Of a stretch of DNA of 64,000 nucleotides, positions 29,367 through 38,257 are shown piece by piece. Position 1 is the first letter of the stretch. Each line of letters opens with the position of its first letter. The notes below the pieces were generated by a model. The model was not told the DNA's origin. It searched no databases and saw only the letters and a program-made list of their open reading frames with translations. The translations under genes were made by a program, and so were the position numbers. Source of the DNA: DASXUX01 sp036504595 (GTDB lineage: Bacteria > Planctomycetota > SZUA-567 > H5-PLA8); assembly GCA_036504595.1 (NCBI GenBank), contig DASXUX010000047.1, positions 62,001 through 126,000 on the forward strand. The letters are read 5' to 3'.

Positions 29367-31472
29367 TTACGCTTCCGCTTCCTTTACCTGCTTCGTCTTC
29401 GCCGCCGCAATGATCGGCCCTGCGATGCTCGATGGCACGAAATCGTAGTGCGAGAACTCCAGCGTATAGAAACCTTCGCCGCCGGTGATCGCCTTTAACT
29501 CGGCCGAATAATTCAAAACTTCGGACATCGGCACTTGAGCCTTCACGACCTGCATGTCGCCGAGCTGGTCCATGCCCGAGATGCGCCCGCGGTGGCCGCT
29601 CAAATGACCCGTGATGTCGCCCATGAACTTTCCCGGCACCACTACTTCCAGATTCACGATCGGCTCGATCAGCGCCGGCTTGGCCTGCTCAAAGGCCTGC
29701 TTGAAGCACTCCCGCGCCGCGATTTGGAACGCGATGTCCTTCGAATCCACTTCGTGATGCTTGCCGTCGTTCAGCCGCACCTTCACGTCCACGACCGGAA
29801 TGCCCGGCCAGACGCCTTCGGCCATCTTGTTCACAACGCCTTTTTCGCAGGACGGAATGTACTGCCGCGGAATCACGCCGCCAACGATCTCATCGATGAA
29901 CTCAAAGCCATGCCCGATGTTCGGCTCGACCTTGATCTGGCACTTGCCGTACTGCCCCGCGCCGCCGCTTTGCTTCTTATGCGCGTAGGCGACTTCCGCC
30001 GTGCCCGTGATCGTCGAACGATACGGAATCTTCGGCGGCTTGGTCAGCACTTCGATCTGCTGTTTGCGCAGCCGGTTGAGCATCAGTTCCAAATGCGTCA
30101 GGCCCATCCCGCGAATGACCAGCTCGTGCGTCTGCGGATCGACTTCCATCAGGAAGCTCGGGTCGCCTTCCGCCAAAATCTTCAGTCGCTGAGCCACCTT
30201 CGCTTCGTCGTTGCGGTTCTTGGCCTCCACGGCCAAAGCCTGCATGGGCAGCGGAATCGGAATCGGCGCGATGTACCAGCCGCTTTCGTCCGTGCTCAGC
30301 GTGTCGTTGAAGTTCAGATTTTCGTTCTTGGCCACCGCGATGATTTCACCGCAAACCACCCCGTCGGTCTCATGCGTTTCTTTTCCCTGAACCTCCAGGA
30401 AATGCGCGAAACGGTCCGGCCGCGCCGCTGCGGAACTCTTGGCCGTGCCGCCGGCCGGCAGAGCGCCCGAGAACACGCGCAGATACGCCAGCTTGCCGAT
30501 GAACGGATCGCGCTTGCTCTTGAAGACCAGCGCGTACAGCGGACCGTCCACGGTCGGCGTCATCACTTTTTCTTCGAAGCCCACGGGCTTGACCGCGGGT
30601 TCCGCTTCCGGCTCGGCATCCTTTGCGGCTGGCTTCTCGTGGACCTTCTTGCGCAAGCGGTAGGTGATCTGCAGCGGCGACGGCCCTTGATCGGCGATCA
30701 CTTGAGCCAGCTCTTTGACGCCCAAATCCTTTTCTGCGGAGACGCAAACAACGGGAACAATCGAGCCGCTCAGCAATCCCTTCGTCAGGCAGCGAGCGAT
30801 CTCTTCCGGCGCAATCTTCTCGTCGGACAGATAGCGTTCCATCACCGCGTCATCGGCGGCGACCGCCGTTTCCGTCAGGCTCGCCTTGGCGTCCTTGGCC
30901 TCTTCCTGAAGGTCGGCTGGAGCGGCGCTGATATCGCTCAACAGATTCACGACCCCCTTGAAATTCACACCGGCGTCGATGGGAATGAAGACCGGTGTCA
31001 CCGCCGCGCCGAACACTTCCTTGAGCTGCGCGACGGTCGCATCGAACTTGGCGCGCTCGTGATCCATGCGCGTGACAACAAACATACGCGGCTTTTCCAT
31101 CGCCTGAGCCATATCCCAGACTTTGCGCGTCATCACTTCCACGCCATTGGCCGCATTGACCGCGATCAGCACCAGGTCGGCGGCGGCCATGCCCTGTTCG
31201 GCGCCGGCCGAAAAATCGGGCAGACCCGGACAATCCAACCAGTTGATGCGCTTGCCGGCGAAATCAAAATGCGTGACCGCAGTTTCAATGGAATGACCTT
31301 TTTCGCGTTCATCAACATCAAAATCGCTGACGGTATTCTTTTCGGTAATTGTGCCTTTCTTCTTAATGGCCCCGGCGGCAAACAGAGCCGCTTCAGTCAA
31401 CGTCGTCTTCCCGGTGCCGTTATGTCCCACCAATGCCACGTTGCGGATATTTTCTGTTGCGGGCTTTGCCAT
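29367..31472 (-). CDS. Elongation factor G-like GTPase (EF-G2 type)
   Basis: Ribosome-associated translational GTPase with the five-domain EF-G layout. The G1 motif GHNGTGKTT is at 16-24 and the G4-like TRMD near 132. The G3 motif reads DCPGLPDF (80-87) in place of DTPGHVDF, so the catalytic His of canonical EF-G is replaced by Leu. Such changes occur in the EF-G2 branch, whose GTPase or role differs from main EF-G. Domain IV (KQSGGAGQYGKCQI) and the C-terminal domain (GHLSGHRGRISGMDQLG) are present. The insertion EKPAAKDAEPEAEPAVK near 280 is unusual. The main fusA gene is presumably elsewhere, near rpsG. Confidence 0.88.
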   Translation of the reverse strand: MAKPATENIRNVALVGHNGTGKTTLTEAALFAAGAIKKKGTITEKNTVSDFDVDEREKGHSIETAVTHFDFAGKRINWLDCPGLPDFSAGAEQGMAAADLVLIAVNAANGVEVMTRKVWDMAQAMEKPRMFVVTRMDHERAKFDATVAQLKEVFGAAVTPVFIPIDAGVNFKGVVNLLSDISAAPADLQEEAKDAKASLTETAVAADDAVMERYLSDEKIAPEEIARCLTKGLLSGSIVPVVCVSAEKDLGVKELAQVIADQGPSPLQITYRLRKKVHEKPAAKDAEPEAEPAVKPVGFEEKVMTPTVDGPLYALVFKSKRDPFIGKLAYLRVFSGALPAGGTAKSSAAARPDRFAHFLEVQGKETHETDGVVCGEIIAVAKNENLNFNDTLSTDESGWYIAPIPIPLPMQALAVEAKNRNDEAKVAQRLKILAEGDPSFLMEVDPQTHELVIRGMGLTHLELMLNRLRKQQIEVLTKPPKIPYRSTITGTAEVAYAHKKQSGGAGQYGKCQIKVEPNIGHGFEFIDEIVGGVIPRQYIPSCEKGVVNKMAEGVWPGIPVVDVKVRLNDGKHHEVDSKDIAFQIAARECFKQAFEQAKPALIEPIVNLEVVVPGKFMGDITGHLSGHRGRISGMDQLGDMQVVKAQVPMSEVLNYSAELKAITGGEGFYTLEFSHYDFVPSSIAGPIIAAAKTKQVKEAEA

Positions 31473-31810
31473 TTACAGAATCTCCCTTTGTGCTAGGGGG
31501 TGCCGCGGACCAAGGCTGTCTCCGGTCCGTGCTCGATCCTCGCTGGCGCCGCGCACGATCTTTCCCGGCGCACAGCAAACAAAAATGCGAGACCCAGCCG
31601 GGCCTCGCATGACGCGAGCCAAGGGCAAAAAGAGCGTCCCCCCCGGGCCGTTCTTGCCGCCCAAAAGCTCGGTTGGCCGATTACAGGCCACCCGGCTGAA
31701 CTTATAGCATCGGCTAACAGAAAATTCAAAATGCAATTCCGGGTATTTGCCCATTTGCAGGCAGCCGCGCTCATCTCTGTGGCGAGTTTCTTCGGTCACT
31801 GAATCCAAAA
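31473..31810. other. Intergenic region, no supported gene
   Basis: This 338-bp gap upstream of the EF-G2-like gene should hold its promoter, though I cannot assign one with confidence. At 31580-31610 there is a hairpin (see the terminator entry). Short open frames on both strands have no SD, family resemblance or plausible codon use. Confidence 0.5.
31580..31610 (-). terminator. Rho-independent terminator of the isomerase-like gene
   Basis: Arms ATGCGAG and CTCGCAT (31585-31591 and 31604-31610) form a 7-bp stem followed on the minus strand by TTTTTGTTTG. It lies about 200 bp after the stop of the gene at 31811-32593. Confidence 0.7.
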
Positions 31811-32593
31811 TCACTTCAGCCCCAGCTTCCTGCAGTTCTTGTAACTGATCGCCAAGCTTTCGAAGGGGTCGCGCTGACAGGTGTCTTGTTCGACGATATA
31901 CCAGCGCACGCCGGATTTCTTCGCGGCCTTGAGGATCTTCTCCCAGTTCAGGTTGCCTTCGCCAATCTCGGCCATGAGTTGCTGCGGGTGCCATTCGCCC
32001 GGCTTCGTCTTGACGCACATATCTTTTAGATGAAGCAGCGGAATGCGCCCCTTCAGGTCGCGCACCCACTGCGCCGGGTCGCCGCCGCCGTGCGTGATCC
32101 AGTACGTGTCGATCTCCGCGGTGAAGTACTTCGGGTCGCTCTCGGCGTAGAGGATTTCCAAGCCCGTGCGATCGCCGAACTTTTCGAGCTCAAAGCTGTG
32201 GTTGTGGTAGCCCCAGGTCAGGCCGCCTTTCTTGAGTTTCTTTGCGACCGCTGACGCGTCCTTCGCAAATTTCTTCCAGCCGTCGGGCGAGCGATACTGC
32301 TGCGGCATTGAGCCCACCGCCGTGTACTCGCAGCCGAGAATCTTGTGCTCCGCCAGCAGCGCCTCAGTCTTGTCGCGCATTTCCTCAAAGCTCTTGTGTG
32401 TGGCGCAAACAGTCAGGCCGTTGTCGTCGCAAAGTTTGCGGAGCTCCTTCGGATCGATCGGCCCGAGCGCAGAAAGCTGCACGGCCTGGTAGCCGATCTT
32501 GCGCACTTTCTTAAGCGTCTCTGCGATGTCCGCCGGCGTCTTCGTAAAATCGCGCAACGTATAAAGCTGAGCCGCCAGTTGAGTCTTCGCCAT
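31811..32593 (-). CDS. Sugar phosphate isomerase/epimerase-like TIM-barrel protein
   Basis: Soluble protein of the xylose isomerase-like TIM-barrel superfamily (AP endonuclease 2 fold). Features include AAQLYTLRDFTKTPADIAETLKKVRKIGYQAVQ at the start (in two parts), WGYHNHSFEL (metal-binding His), EIDTYWITHGGGDP and HLKDM. The final Glu in YIVEQDTCQ completes the usual metal site of Glu, Asp, His and Glu. It probably interconverts a keto and aldo sugar or processes an inositol-type product. The exact substrate is unknown. The ATG at 32593 follows AAAGGAA and is preferred to one eight codons upstream. No signal peptide is seen. Confidence 0.85.
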   Translation of the reverse strand: MAKTQLAAQLYTLRDFTKTPADIAETLKKVRKIGYQAVQLSALGPIDPKELRKLCDDNGLTVCATHKSFEEMRDKTEALLAEHKILGCEYTAVGSMPQQYRSPDGWKKFAKDASAVAKKLKKGGLTWGYHNHSFELEKFGDRTGLEILYAESDPKYFTAEIDTYWITHGGGDPAQWVRDLKGRIPLLHLKDMCVKTKPGEWHPQQLMAEIGEGNLNWEKILKAAKKSGVRWYIVEQDTCQRDPFESLAISYKNCRKLGLK

Positions 32594-32620
32594 GATCAAT
32601 TCCTTTCGCAGCCACAATCC

Positions 32621-32656
32621 CCTTAACCCTGAACCCCGACTCCTGAACCCTGTCCG
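32621..32656. repeat. GAACCCT heptamer array
   Basis: About five units of GAACCCT/GAACCCC/GACTCCT lie between the isomerase gene and the cold-shock terminator. The family recurs at 37333, 59695, 59850 and 59985, and in reverse at 24035 and 37270. Confidence 0.75.
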
Positions 32657-32665
32657 TTCGACCCA

Positions 32666-32693
32666 AACAAAAAGCGGGACTTTGCATCCCGCT
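32666..32693 (-). terminator. Rho-independent terminator of the cold-shock gene
   Basis: A perfect 7-bp stem (AGCGGGA/TCCCGCT) with a seven-base loop is followed on the minus strand by TTTTTGTTTG. It begins about 28 bp after the stop of the gene at 32721-32927. Confidence 0.88.
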
Positions 32694-32720
32694 GTTAGCT
32701 GCTTTTGGAAGATGTAACGC

Positions 32721-32927
32721 TTAAGCCTTGGGGCGAACCTTCGTAGCCTTCGGGCCCTTCGTGTCTTGCACAGACTCGTATTCGACCACTTGGCCTTCTT
32801 TCAGCGTGCGAAAACCGTCCGCCTGGATCTCGCTGTGATGCACGAACAGGTCCTTACCGCCCTCATCGGGGGTGATGAACCCGAAGCCCTTCTGATCGTT
32901 GAACCACTTGACCTTGCCCGACGCCAT
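32721..32927 (-). CDS. Cold-shock domain protein
   Basis: Small single-stranded nucleic-acid-binding protein of the CspA family, acting as an RNA chaperone. RNP1 (KGFGFI) and RNP2 (LFVHHSEI) are intact in a 68-residue beta barrel. AAGGAG is eight bases from the ATG at 32927 but only two from an ATG at 32933, so the former is preferred. The gene is monocistronic: a strong terminator follows, and a 130-bp upstream region separates it from the kinase gene. That leader could carry thermosensing structure, but I cannot show it. Confidence 0.95.
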   Translation of the reverse strand: MASGKVKWFNDQKGFGFITPDEGGKDLFVHHSEIQADGFRTLKEGQVVEYESVQDTKGPKATKVRPKA

Positions 32928-33057
32928 ACCCATATCTCCTTACGACTGCGGCTTAGCCCTGCGAACTAACCGTCCCCATTGGCCGATTTATGTAACAGGA
33001 GCCAATCCCTCAACATATCGTTTTAAGCATATTTGTGGAGTGCATTTCGACCGATTT

Positions 33058-34293
33058 TTAGAAAATATTCCAAAAAACATTGAAGGTTTGCGCCAGCGCC
33101 CACGATACCGTGCCGAGAACCGCCAACACCCCGGCACAACCGGCCGTTCTGCGAGGCTTCTTGCGCGGAATTCGCGGCGGGCGGATGGAGGAGCGATGCT
33201 GGTCGAGTGTCGCGTTTAGCGGCTCTTCCTTCCGCAGTACGCGATCTATGTCGTCCATAAGTTCCTGCGCGGTCTGGTAGCGGTCTGCAGGCGCCTTTGC
33301 CATCAGCTTGGTCACGACCTGAACTACACCCAGCGAAAGGTCCGGATTCAGGTCCGCCGGATTCTCAAGCTGTACTTCGAGATGCAACCGCATGATTTCA
33401 AGCGCGCTCGGCGCTTCGAACGGCGTGTGGCCGGTCAGCATGTGGTAAAGCGTTCCGCCCAGCGCATACAGATCGGCCCGGTGATCGATATCCTTGTCGG
33501 CGCGCACTTGCTCCGGAGAGATGTAATACGGCGTCCCGATGACCGCACCCGTCTGCGTGAGACTTTCCTCATCGAGAAACGACTTTGCCGTTCCAAAATC
33601 GCTGATCTTTGCGATGCCCTCGCGGCTAAAGAGGATGTTCTCCGGCTTGATGTCCCGGTGCACGATTCCCTTGCTGTGCGCGTGGAGAAGCCCCGCGGCA
33701 ATATCGCGGCAGATGCGCAGACATTCGTCTTCGGGCAATTTGCCGCCCGCGTTCAGCAATCGAGTGCGCAGGGTGTCGCCCTCGACAAACTCCATCACCA
33801 TGAACTGGATGCCGCGGCTGACCCCCGCGTTGTGGCAGGCGACGATATTCGGATGCGAAAGCGACCCCGCCAGTTTGGCTTCGCGCTCGAAGCGTTCGGT
33901 GAATAGCGCGTTTGCCGCCAGGTTCCTGCGCAGAACTTTCAACGCAACGACCCGGTTGGCGAGCGTCTCCTGAGCCTTGTAGACAGAACCCATTCCACCT
34001 TCGCCGAGTTTGGACAGGAGCTTGTATTCGCCGAAATATTCCATCGGCAGAATCTTGTTGGCGTCCGCCGTGCGGCGTTTGCGCTGCTCAGATAAAACCT
34101 TCTTCACCTGTTCGACGTTGAGCAGGTTCATCATGATCAGCACTTCGCCGACCCGTGTCTTCCCGCCGCCCGCATGAAGCCCGCGCTGCTTGTCCAGGGC
34201 CATATCAAGCTGGCCCTTTGTGATTAGCCCCAGTTCGATGGCCAGTTCGCCGAATCGATGCTGCTGGCTTTGAAGTCCCGTCGGTGTGTGCAT
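33058..34293 (-). CDS. Membrane-anchored Ser/Thr protein kinase with N-terminal GspE-type domain
   Basis: Signalling kinase of the bacterial Hanks type. An N-terminal helical domain (about 12-70, RFGELAIELGLITKGQLDMAL) resembles the N-terminal domain of type II secretion/MshE ATPases. The kinase domain (about 88-355) shows the glycine loop GEGGMGSVYKA, the lysine in VALKVL, HRDIKPENI, DFG and SPEQ. A basic stretch and a C-terminal hydrophobic helix (CAGVLAVLGTVSWALAQTF) anchor it, so the kinase is cytoplasmic with almost no outer part. The start is uncertain: ATG 34293 has a poor SD, and the frame extends to a TTG at 34350. Phosphothreonine readers such as the FHA protein at 40378 are plausible partners. 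Confidence 0.88.
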   Translation of the reverse strand: MHTPTGLQSQQHRFGELAIELGLITKGQLDMALDKQRGLHAGGGKTRVGEVLIMMNLLNVEQVKKVLSEQRKRRTADANKILPMEYFGEYKLLSKLGEGGMGSVYKAQETLANRVVALKVLRRNLAANALFTERFEREAKLAGSLSHPNIVACHNAGVSRGIQFMVMEFVEGDTLRTRLLNAGGKLPEDECLRICRDIAAGLLHAHSKGIVHRDIKPENILFSREGIAKISDFGTAKSFLDEESLTQTGAVIGTPYYISPEQVRADKDIDHRADLYALGGTLYHMLTGHTPFEAPSALEIMRLHLEVQLENPADLNPDLSLGVVQVVTKLMAKAPADRYQTAQELMDDIDRVLRKEEPLNATLDQHRSSIRPPRIPRKKPRRTAGCAGVLAVLGTVSWALAQTFNVFWNIF

Positions 34294-34356
34294 GCCTGTG
34301 CGTCGATTCCTTGGTATCTGGTCATTGTATCCAAAGATCGCCTGTGTCAAAATCGC

Positions 34357-34992
34357 ATGACGAAACGTACAAGGAGGGATCGACCATTGTCGCAGCCAAC
34401 TTTGCCGTCCTCAAGGGAGATCGCACGGCTTCAAACTCGACTGACGCAGGCCTGGCACGGCGGCGAAAATGCTGAGGCGCAAAATAGCGCCCTTCTGTCG
34501 CTGATCGAACGCCAGCACCGCAGCAACTTCGACTTGTGGCACGAAGAAGACAAAGCTCGCGCTCCCGATGCCACCGACGCGCAAGTCGCGACGGTCAAGC
34601 GAGCCATCGACAAGATTAATCAGCAGCGCAACGATCAGATCGAGAAAATTGATGATTTCCTGCTCGAACAGCTCAAAGAGGTGAAACCGGCGCCCAGCGC
34701 GCCCTGGAACAGCGAAACTCCCGGCGGCATCATCGACCGCCTCTCGATTATCAGCCTGAAGATTTATCACATGCAGGAACAGGTCGATCGCCCCGACGCC
34801 TCTGCGCAACACCGCCAGAACGCCCAGCAACGCCTGAGCATTCTTCTTGCGCAACAAAATGATCTGACCACTGCGCTCGGTCTGTTGCTCGAAGATTTGC
34901 GCGGCGGCCGCAAGCAGATGAAGGTCTACCGTCAGTTCAAGATGTATAATGATCCGAACTACAACCCTGCGATTTATGGGGTGAAGAAGTAG
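34357..34992 (+). CDS. DUF4254-family protein
   Basis: Soluble all-helical protein of about 211 residues. The family signature is ETPGGIIDRLSIISLKIYHM (near residue 125), followed by helices ending in YRQFKMYNDP. DUF4254 proteins usually sit beside glycosyltransferases in polysaccharide or lipopolysaccharide loci, but their activity is not established. Here no glycosyltransferase is adjacent. It is divergent from the kinase gene, and the two starts are about 64 bp apart, so they share a promoter region. The ATG at 34357 has no clear SD, and a longer reading through the kinase start is unlikely. Confidence 0.8.
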   Translation: MTKRTRRDRPLSQPTLPSSREIARLQTRLTQAWHGGENAEAQNSALLSLIERQHRSNFDLWHEEDKARAPDATDAQVATVKRAIDKINQQRNDQIEKIDDFLLEQLKEVKPAPSAPWNSETPGGIIDRLSIISLKIYHMQEQVDRPDASAQHRQNAQQRLSILLAQQNDLTTALGLLLEDLRGGRKQMKVYRQFKMYNDPNYNPAIYGVKK

Positions 34993-35092
34993 TCGGGTCG
35001 TCTGGTGTCTGGTATTCTCGTGTCTGGTGTGCGGTAGTTTGGTCGTTTCCGCTAGCGAATGACCAATGACTAACGACCAATGACCAACGGAG
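34993..35092. repeat. GTCTGGT and AATGACC heptamer arrays
   Basis: From 34997 to 35045 there are units of GTCTGGT/GTGCGGT, and from 35058 to 35091 units of AATGACC/AATGACT/AACGACC. The tract begins at the DUF4254 stop and ends at the SD (GGAG) of the next gene. Confidence 0.8.
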
Positions 35093-35097
35093 TTTCC

Positions 35098-37266
35098 ATG
35101 CGTTTATCCAAGACCTGTGCTTTTGCATTCGCTGTGCTGGCGGCGGTTTCTGTCGTGGCTGGGGAAGGGGATGGCGAGCGCGCGATCGTGCCGCCGTTCA
35201 AGCCCTGGAAAGAAGTGCAAAGCCCGGAGCTCAAAGCGTTCAACGCCCCGGTTGCCGAACGTTTCGAACTGCCCAACGGCATGATCCTGTTCTTGCTCGA
35301 AGATCATGAACTTCCGCTGATCGAACTGTCGATGACCACGCGCTTCGGCGACATTCATGAACCCGCTGGACAGAACGGTATCGGCGACGCCGTCGCGACC
35401 GTGATGCGCAGCGGCGGAAGCGAAAAATATCCCGGCGATAAGCTCGACCAGATCCTCGAAGACATGGCCGCCGAGATGCGAGTCGGCGTCAGCACCGATT
35501 CGGGTTCGGCCAGCCTCTCATGCCTGCGCGAAGACTTCGACAAAGGCCTCGGCATCTTCATCGACGTGCTGCGGCGCCCGCTCTTCCCCGAAGACAAGAT
35601 CGATCTGTATCTCTCGCAGGCTCGCACCGCGATCAGCAAGCGCAACGACTCGCCGCATTCCATCTCCGGCCGCGAATTCCGCCGCGCTCTGTACGGCGAG
35701 AAAAGCCCGTACGCCAAAGTCACCGAATATGCGGATTTGAATCGTATCAATCGCGAATCGATGCAGCAGTACCACAAGGACTTCTTCCATCCGAACATGT
35801 TCATCATGGGGATTGTCGGCGACTTCAAGAAAGCCGAAATGCTTGATAAGATCAAACAAGCCTTTGCCGACTGGCCCGCGGAAAAGGTCGCGCTTCCGCA
35901 AGTCGAACAAATCTCCACGAACCACAAGAAGAAGATTCTGTTCGTGGAACGCCCGCGGCTGAATCAGACGACGTTCGTCATGGGCCACACGCTCGATCTG
36001 CTCAGGAACAGCAAAGATTATCCCGCGATCCAGGTGCTCAACGAGGTGCTTTCCGGTGGCATGTCCGCGCGCATGTTCACTGAGGTCCGGACGAAGAAAG
36101 GCCTGGCGTATTCCGTGTGGGGTTACGCCGGAATCCAGTACGACCGGCCCGGCACGTTTTATTGCATGGCGCTGACGCGCAACGAACAGACCCTCGATGC
36201 CATCGACGCCGTCCGCCTGGAAGTCGAGCGCATGCGCGAATCCGGCATCACTGAAAACGAACTCCAGGAGGCGCGCGAGCATATTCTCAACTCGTTCGTC
36301 TTCAACTTCGATTCGCCCTCCAAAATCATCGGCCGGCAGATCACGTATGAGTTCTACAAATACCCGATGAACTTCGCCGAGACGCTTCTCGAAGCGATCA
36401 AGAAGGTCAGCGTCGAAGATGTCAATAAGGCCGCCAAGAAGTATCTCGACCCCGAAAAGTTCGTGCTGCTCGGCGTCGGCACAACCGCGGGAATGGACGA
36501 AGCCAAATCGATGCGCGGCCTGAAAGACGTGCAGATGGTGGACGTGACGATTCCCATCCCGCGCACCGAGCCGATGGTCATCGATCCCAAGCGCGAACAG
36601 GACGGCAAGCGCATCCTGGCCGAATGCCTGAAGGCCGCCGGTGGCGTCGAAGCCTTCCGCAAAGTCCACAGCGTGCGCGCCGACGTGGTGCTCGATCACA
36701 AAGGCTACAAACTGAAGGCATGCCTGCGCAGCTCGTCGCTCGATTGCGTTCGTGTGGATGTGGCTGGACCCTTTGGCGCGATCACACAGGTGATGACGAA
36801 AGATTCCGCATGGAAGGCCTCCGGCAATTCAGTCAGCGATCTCAAGCCCGCCGAGGCGCGCAAAAACCTGCGCACGCTGCTGCATTCCGATCTGGGCCTG
36901 ATGCGCGTGCTCGCCGCCGGCCAGGAAGGCTACAACGTTCAAGTGCTCGAACCCACTCGCGACGGCGACCGGCAACTGGTCGGTGTGGAAATCGAATCGC
37001 AATCGCTCGGCCGCATCAAAATCTGGTTTGATGCGGAAAAGAAACTGATCTATCGCATTCGCTACGTCGCCGATGGTGTGCAGAAAGAATATGACAAACT
37101 CTTCAGCGACCACGAGACATTCGGCGGCATAACCCTGGCGCGCACGATTGTGGATAAAGACCCCGCCGGCCCCAAGCAGATCGACATGAAGAATGTCCAG
37201 CTCAACCCAGCCCTGGACGCCGCGCTCTTCGCCCGCCCGGAGAAAGCGACACCGCCGCCGGAGTGA
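35098..37266 (+). CDS. Exported M16-family peptidase homologue lacking the zinc motif
   Basis: Exported protein with a signal peptide (residues 1-21) and two M16 peptidase-fold domains (about 45-260 and 265-460), the second with the typical GLAYSVWGY and an aromatic/Arg pair. The position of the zinc motif HxxEH reads GIGDAVATVMRSGG, so His and Glu are lost and the protein should be catalytically dead, like the regulatory subunits of M16 pairs. Such subunits usually sit next to an active partner, which is absent here. The last 230 residues form a separate domain, possibly a LolA-like outer-membrane module. GGAG precedes ATG 35098. Confidence 0.82.
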   Translation: MRLSKTCAFAFAVLAAVSVVAGEGDGERAIVPPFKPWKEVQSPELKAFNAPVAERFELPNGMILFLLEDHELPLIELSMTTRFGDIHEPAGQNGIGDAVATVMRSGGSEKYPGDKLDQILEDMAAEMRVGVSTDSGSASLSCLREDFDKGLGIFIDVLRRPLFPEDKIDLYLSQARTAISKRNDSPHSISGREFRRALYGEKSPYAKVTEYADLNRINRESMQQYHKDFFHPNMFIMGIVGDFKKAEMLDKIKQAFADWPAEKVALPQVEQISTNHKKKILFVERPRLNQTTFVMGHTLDLLRNSKDYPAIQVLNEVLSGGMSARMFTEVRTKKGLAYSVWGYAGIQYDRPGTFYCMALTRNEQTLDAIDAVRLEVERMRESGITENELQEAREHILNSFVFNFDSPSKIIGRQITYEFYKYPMNFAETLLEAIKKVSVEDVNKAAKKYLDPEKFVLLGVGTTAGMDEAKSMRGLKDVQMVDVTIPIPRTEPMVIDPKREQDGKRILAECLKAAGGVEAFRKVHSVRADVVLDHKGYKLKACLRSSSLDCVRVDVAGPFGAITQVMTKDSAWKASGNSVSDLKPAEARKNLRTLLHSDLGLMRVLAAGQEGYNVQVLEPTRDGDRQLVGVEIESQSLGRIKIWFDAEKKLIYRIRYVADGVQKEYDKLFSDHETFGGITLARTIVDKDPAGPKQIDMKNVQLNPALDAALFARPEKATPPPE

Positions 37267-37269
37267 ACA

Positions 37270-37362
37270 ACGGCGGGGTTCAGGGTCCAGGATTCGGGGT
37301 TCGGTTGTGCATTGTCATAGGCTTTCGCCTGAGCCCTGACCCCTGAACCCTAGACCCTGCCG
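37270..37362. repeat. Inverted heptamer array, GAACCCT family
   Basis: The left arm (37270-37305) has GGGTTCA/GGGTCCA units and the right arm (37333-37362) has GAACCCT/GACCCCT units, reverse complements of each other. It lies between two convergent genes and could serve as a shared hairpin. Confidence 0.8.
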
Positions 37363-37363
37363 T

Positions 37364-38107
37364 TTAGATAATTCGCCCCGAGACCCACGCGCTGCACTGC
37401 AGCACGCCGCCAACTTTCGCGCCTTTGGGAAGCAACTCCGGATCGGCAACCACGTCAATTTCGCCGACAGAGTTCCGAATCCGCATCCACCAGAAGCGCG
37501 CTTTGCTCGTGGGATTGAGGATCTGTTCGCAATCTAAAATCACGCCGCAGATCATGGCCGTTGCGGCAGGCTCTGCGCCGGTCTTGCGCCCCTTCTCGTT
37601 CAAGCCAACGGGCATGAAGGCGTCAATGGAAAGCCGGCTGTTGGAGCGTGTGCTGGCGGCACGAAACTCGGCCTCGCTGGGTGCAACAACGCACTGCTGA
37701 GCGAAAGCGGTCAACTGCACAGACGAGATCACCGGCAGTTTGAGTTCGGAATGCGCGTGGAAGTTCGGCGTGTCGAAGACAAAACGGAAGGTCCCGTGAA
37801 TCTGCTCGTTGCCATACGGCTGCGCCAGCGCCACGAACCCGCCATCCATGGGAAATCCCGCGCGATGGACGCGCTTTTCCAGCCCGGCGCTGGTGCGCGT
37901 TTTTCCCGAGAAATGCGGATTCATGCCGATGAGTTCCTCGTTGGGTGTGAGCTGAATCCACAACTCGATGCCGCTGCCGAGCGCCCAGACGATGTACGTT
38001 CCCTTCTCGCAGCGCGTGGCTCGTCCGTTCTGAAAACACTTGCGCGCCAGCGCTTCCAGTTCAGCGCCCGTCTGCGTGAATCCAATATCGGACAGGTTCG
38101 TAGCCAT
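37364..38107 (-). CDS. Hypothetical protein
   Basis: A protein of 247 residues that I do not recognise. It has no signal peptide or membrane helix. Its sequence is rich in beta-type stretches, for example GIELWIQLTPNEELIGMNPHF and the C-terminal KARFWWMRIRNSVGEIDVVADPELLP. Two ATGs are near the SD GGGAGGG; the second (38107) has the better spacing. It is convergent with the M16 gene. On its other side is nadE, reading away, so it stands alone. It may be an uncharacterised cytoplasmic protein. Confidence 0.7.
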   Translation of the reverse strand: MATNLSDIGFTQTGAELEALARKCFQNGRATRCEKGTYIVWALGSGIELWIQLTPNEELIGMNPHFSGKTRTSAGLEKRVHRAGFPMDGGFVALAQPYGNEQIHGTFRFVFDTPNFHAHSELKLPVISSVQLTAFAQQCVVAPSEAEFRAASTRSNSRLSIDAFMPVGLNEKGRKTGAEPAATAMICGVILDCEQILNPTSKARFWWMRIRNSVGEIDVVADPELLPKGAKVGGVLQCSAWVSGRII

Positions 38108-38131
38108 CGGCATATCCCTCCCGACCGGACA

Positions 38132-38198
38132 TTGTAGCGCAATCCTCATCGATTGCGTACCGGAAACATGTGGGGCAGGCTGTTTAGCCTGCCCTTCC
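38132..38198. repeat. REP-like palindrome and GGGCAGGCT hairpin
   Basis: TTGTAGCGCAATCCTCATCG followed by ATTGCG is a third copy of the REP-like family. Next to it, GGGCAGGCT and AGCCTGCCC form a 9-bp stem. Both lie upstream of nadE. Confidence 0.65.
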
Positions 38199-38257
38199 GT
38201 TCGGACTTCGGATTTTGCTTTTTCGACGCCGTTTTCCCGCTATCGTTGTCCTGCCGT

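Noticed and set aside
31473..32069. Open frames upstream of the EF-G2-like gene
   Set aside because: No SD, family resemblance or consistent codon use. One overlaps the 3' end of the isomerase-like gene in another frame.
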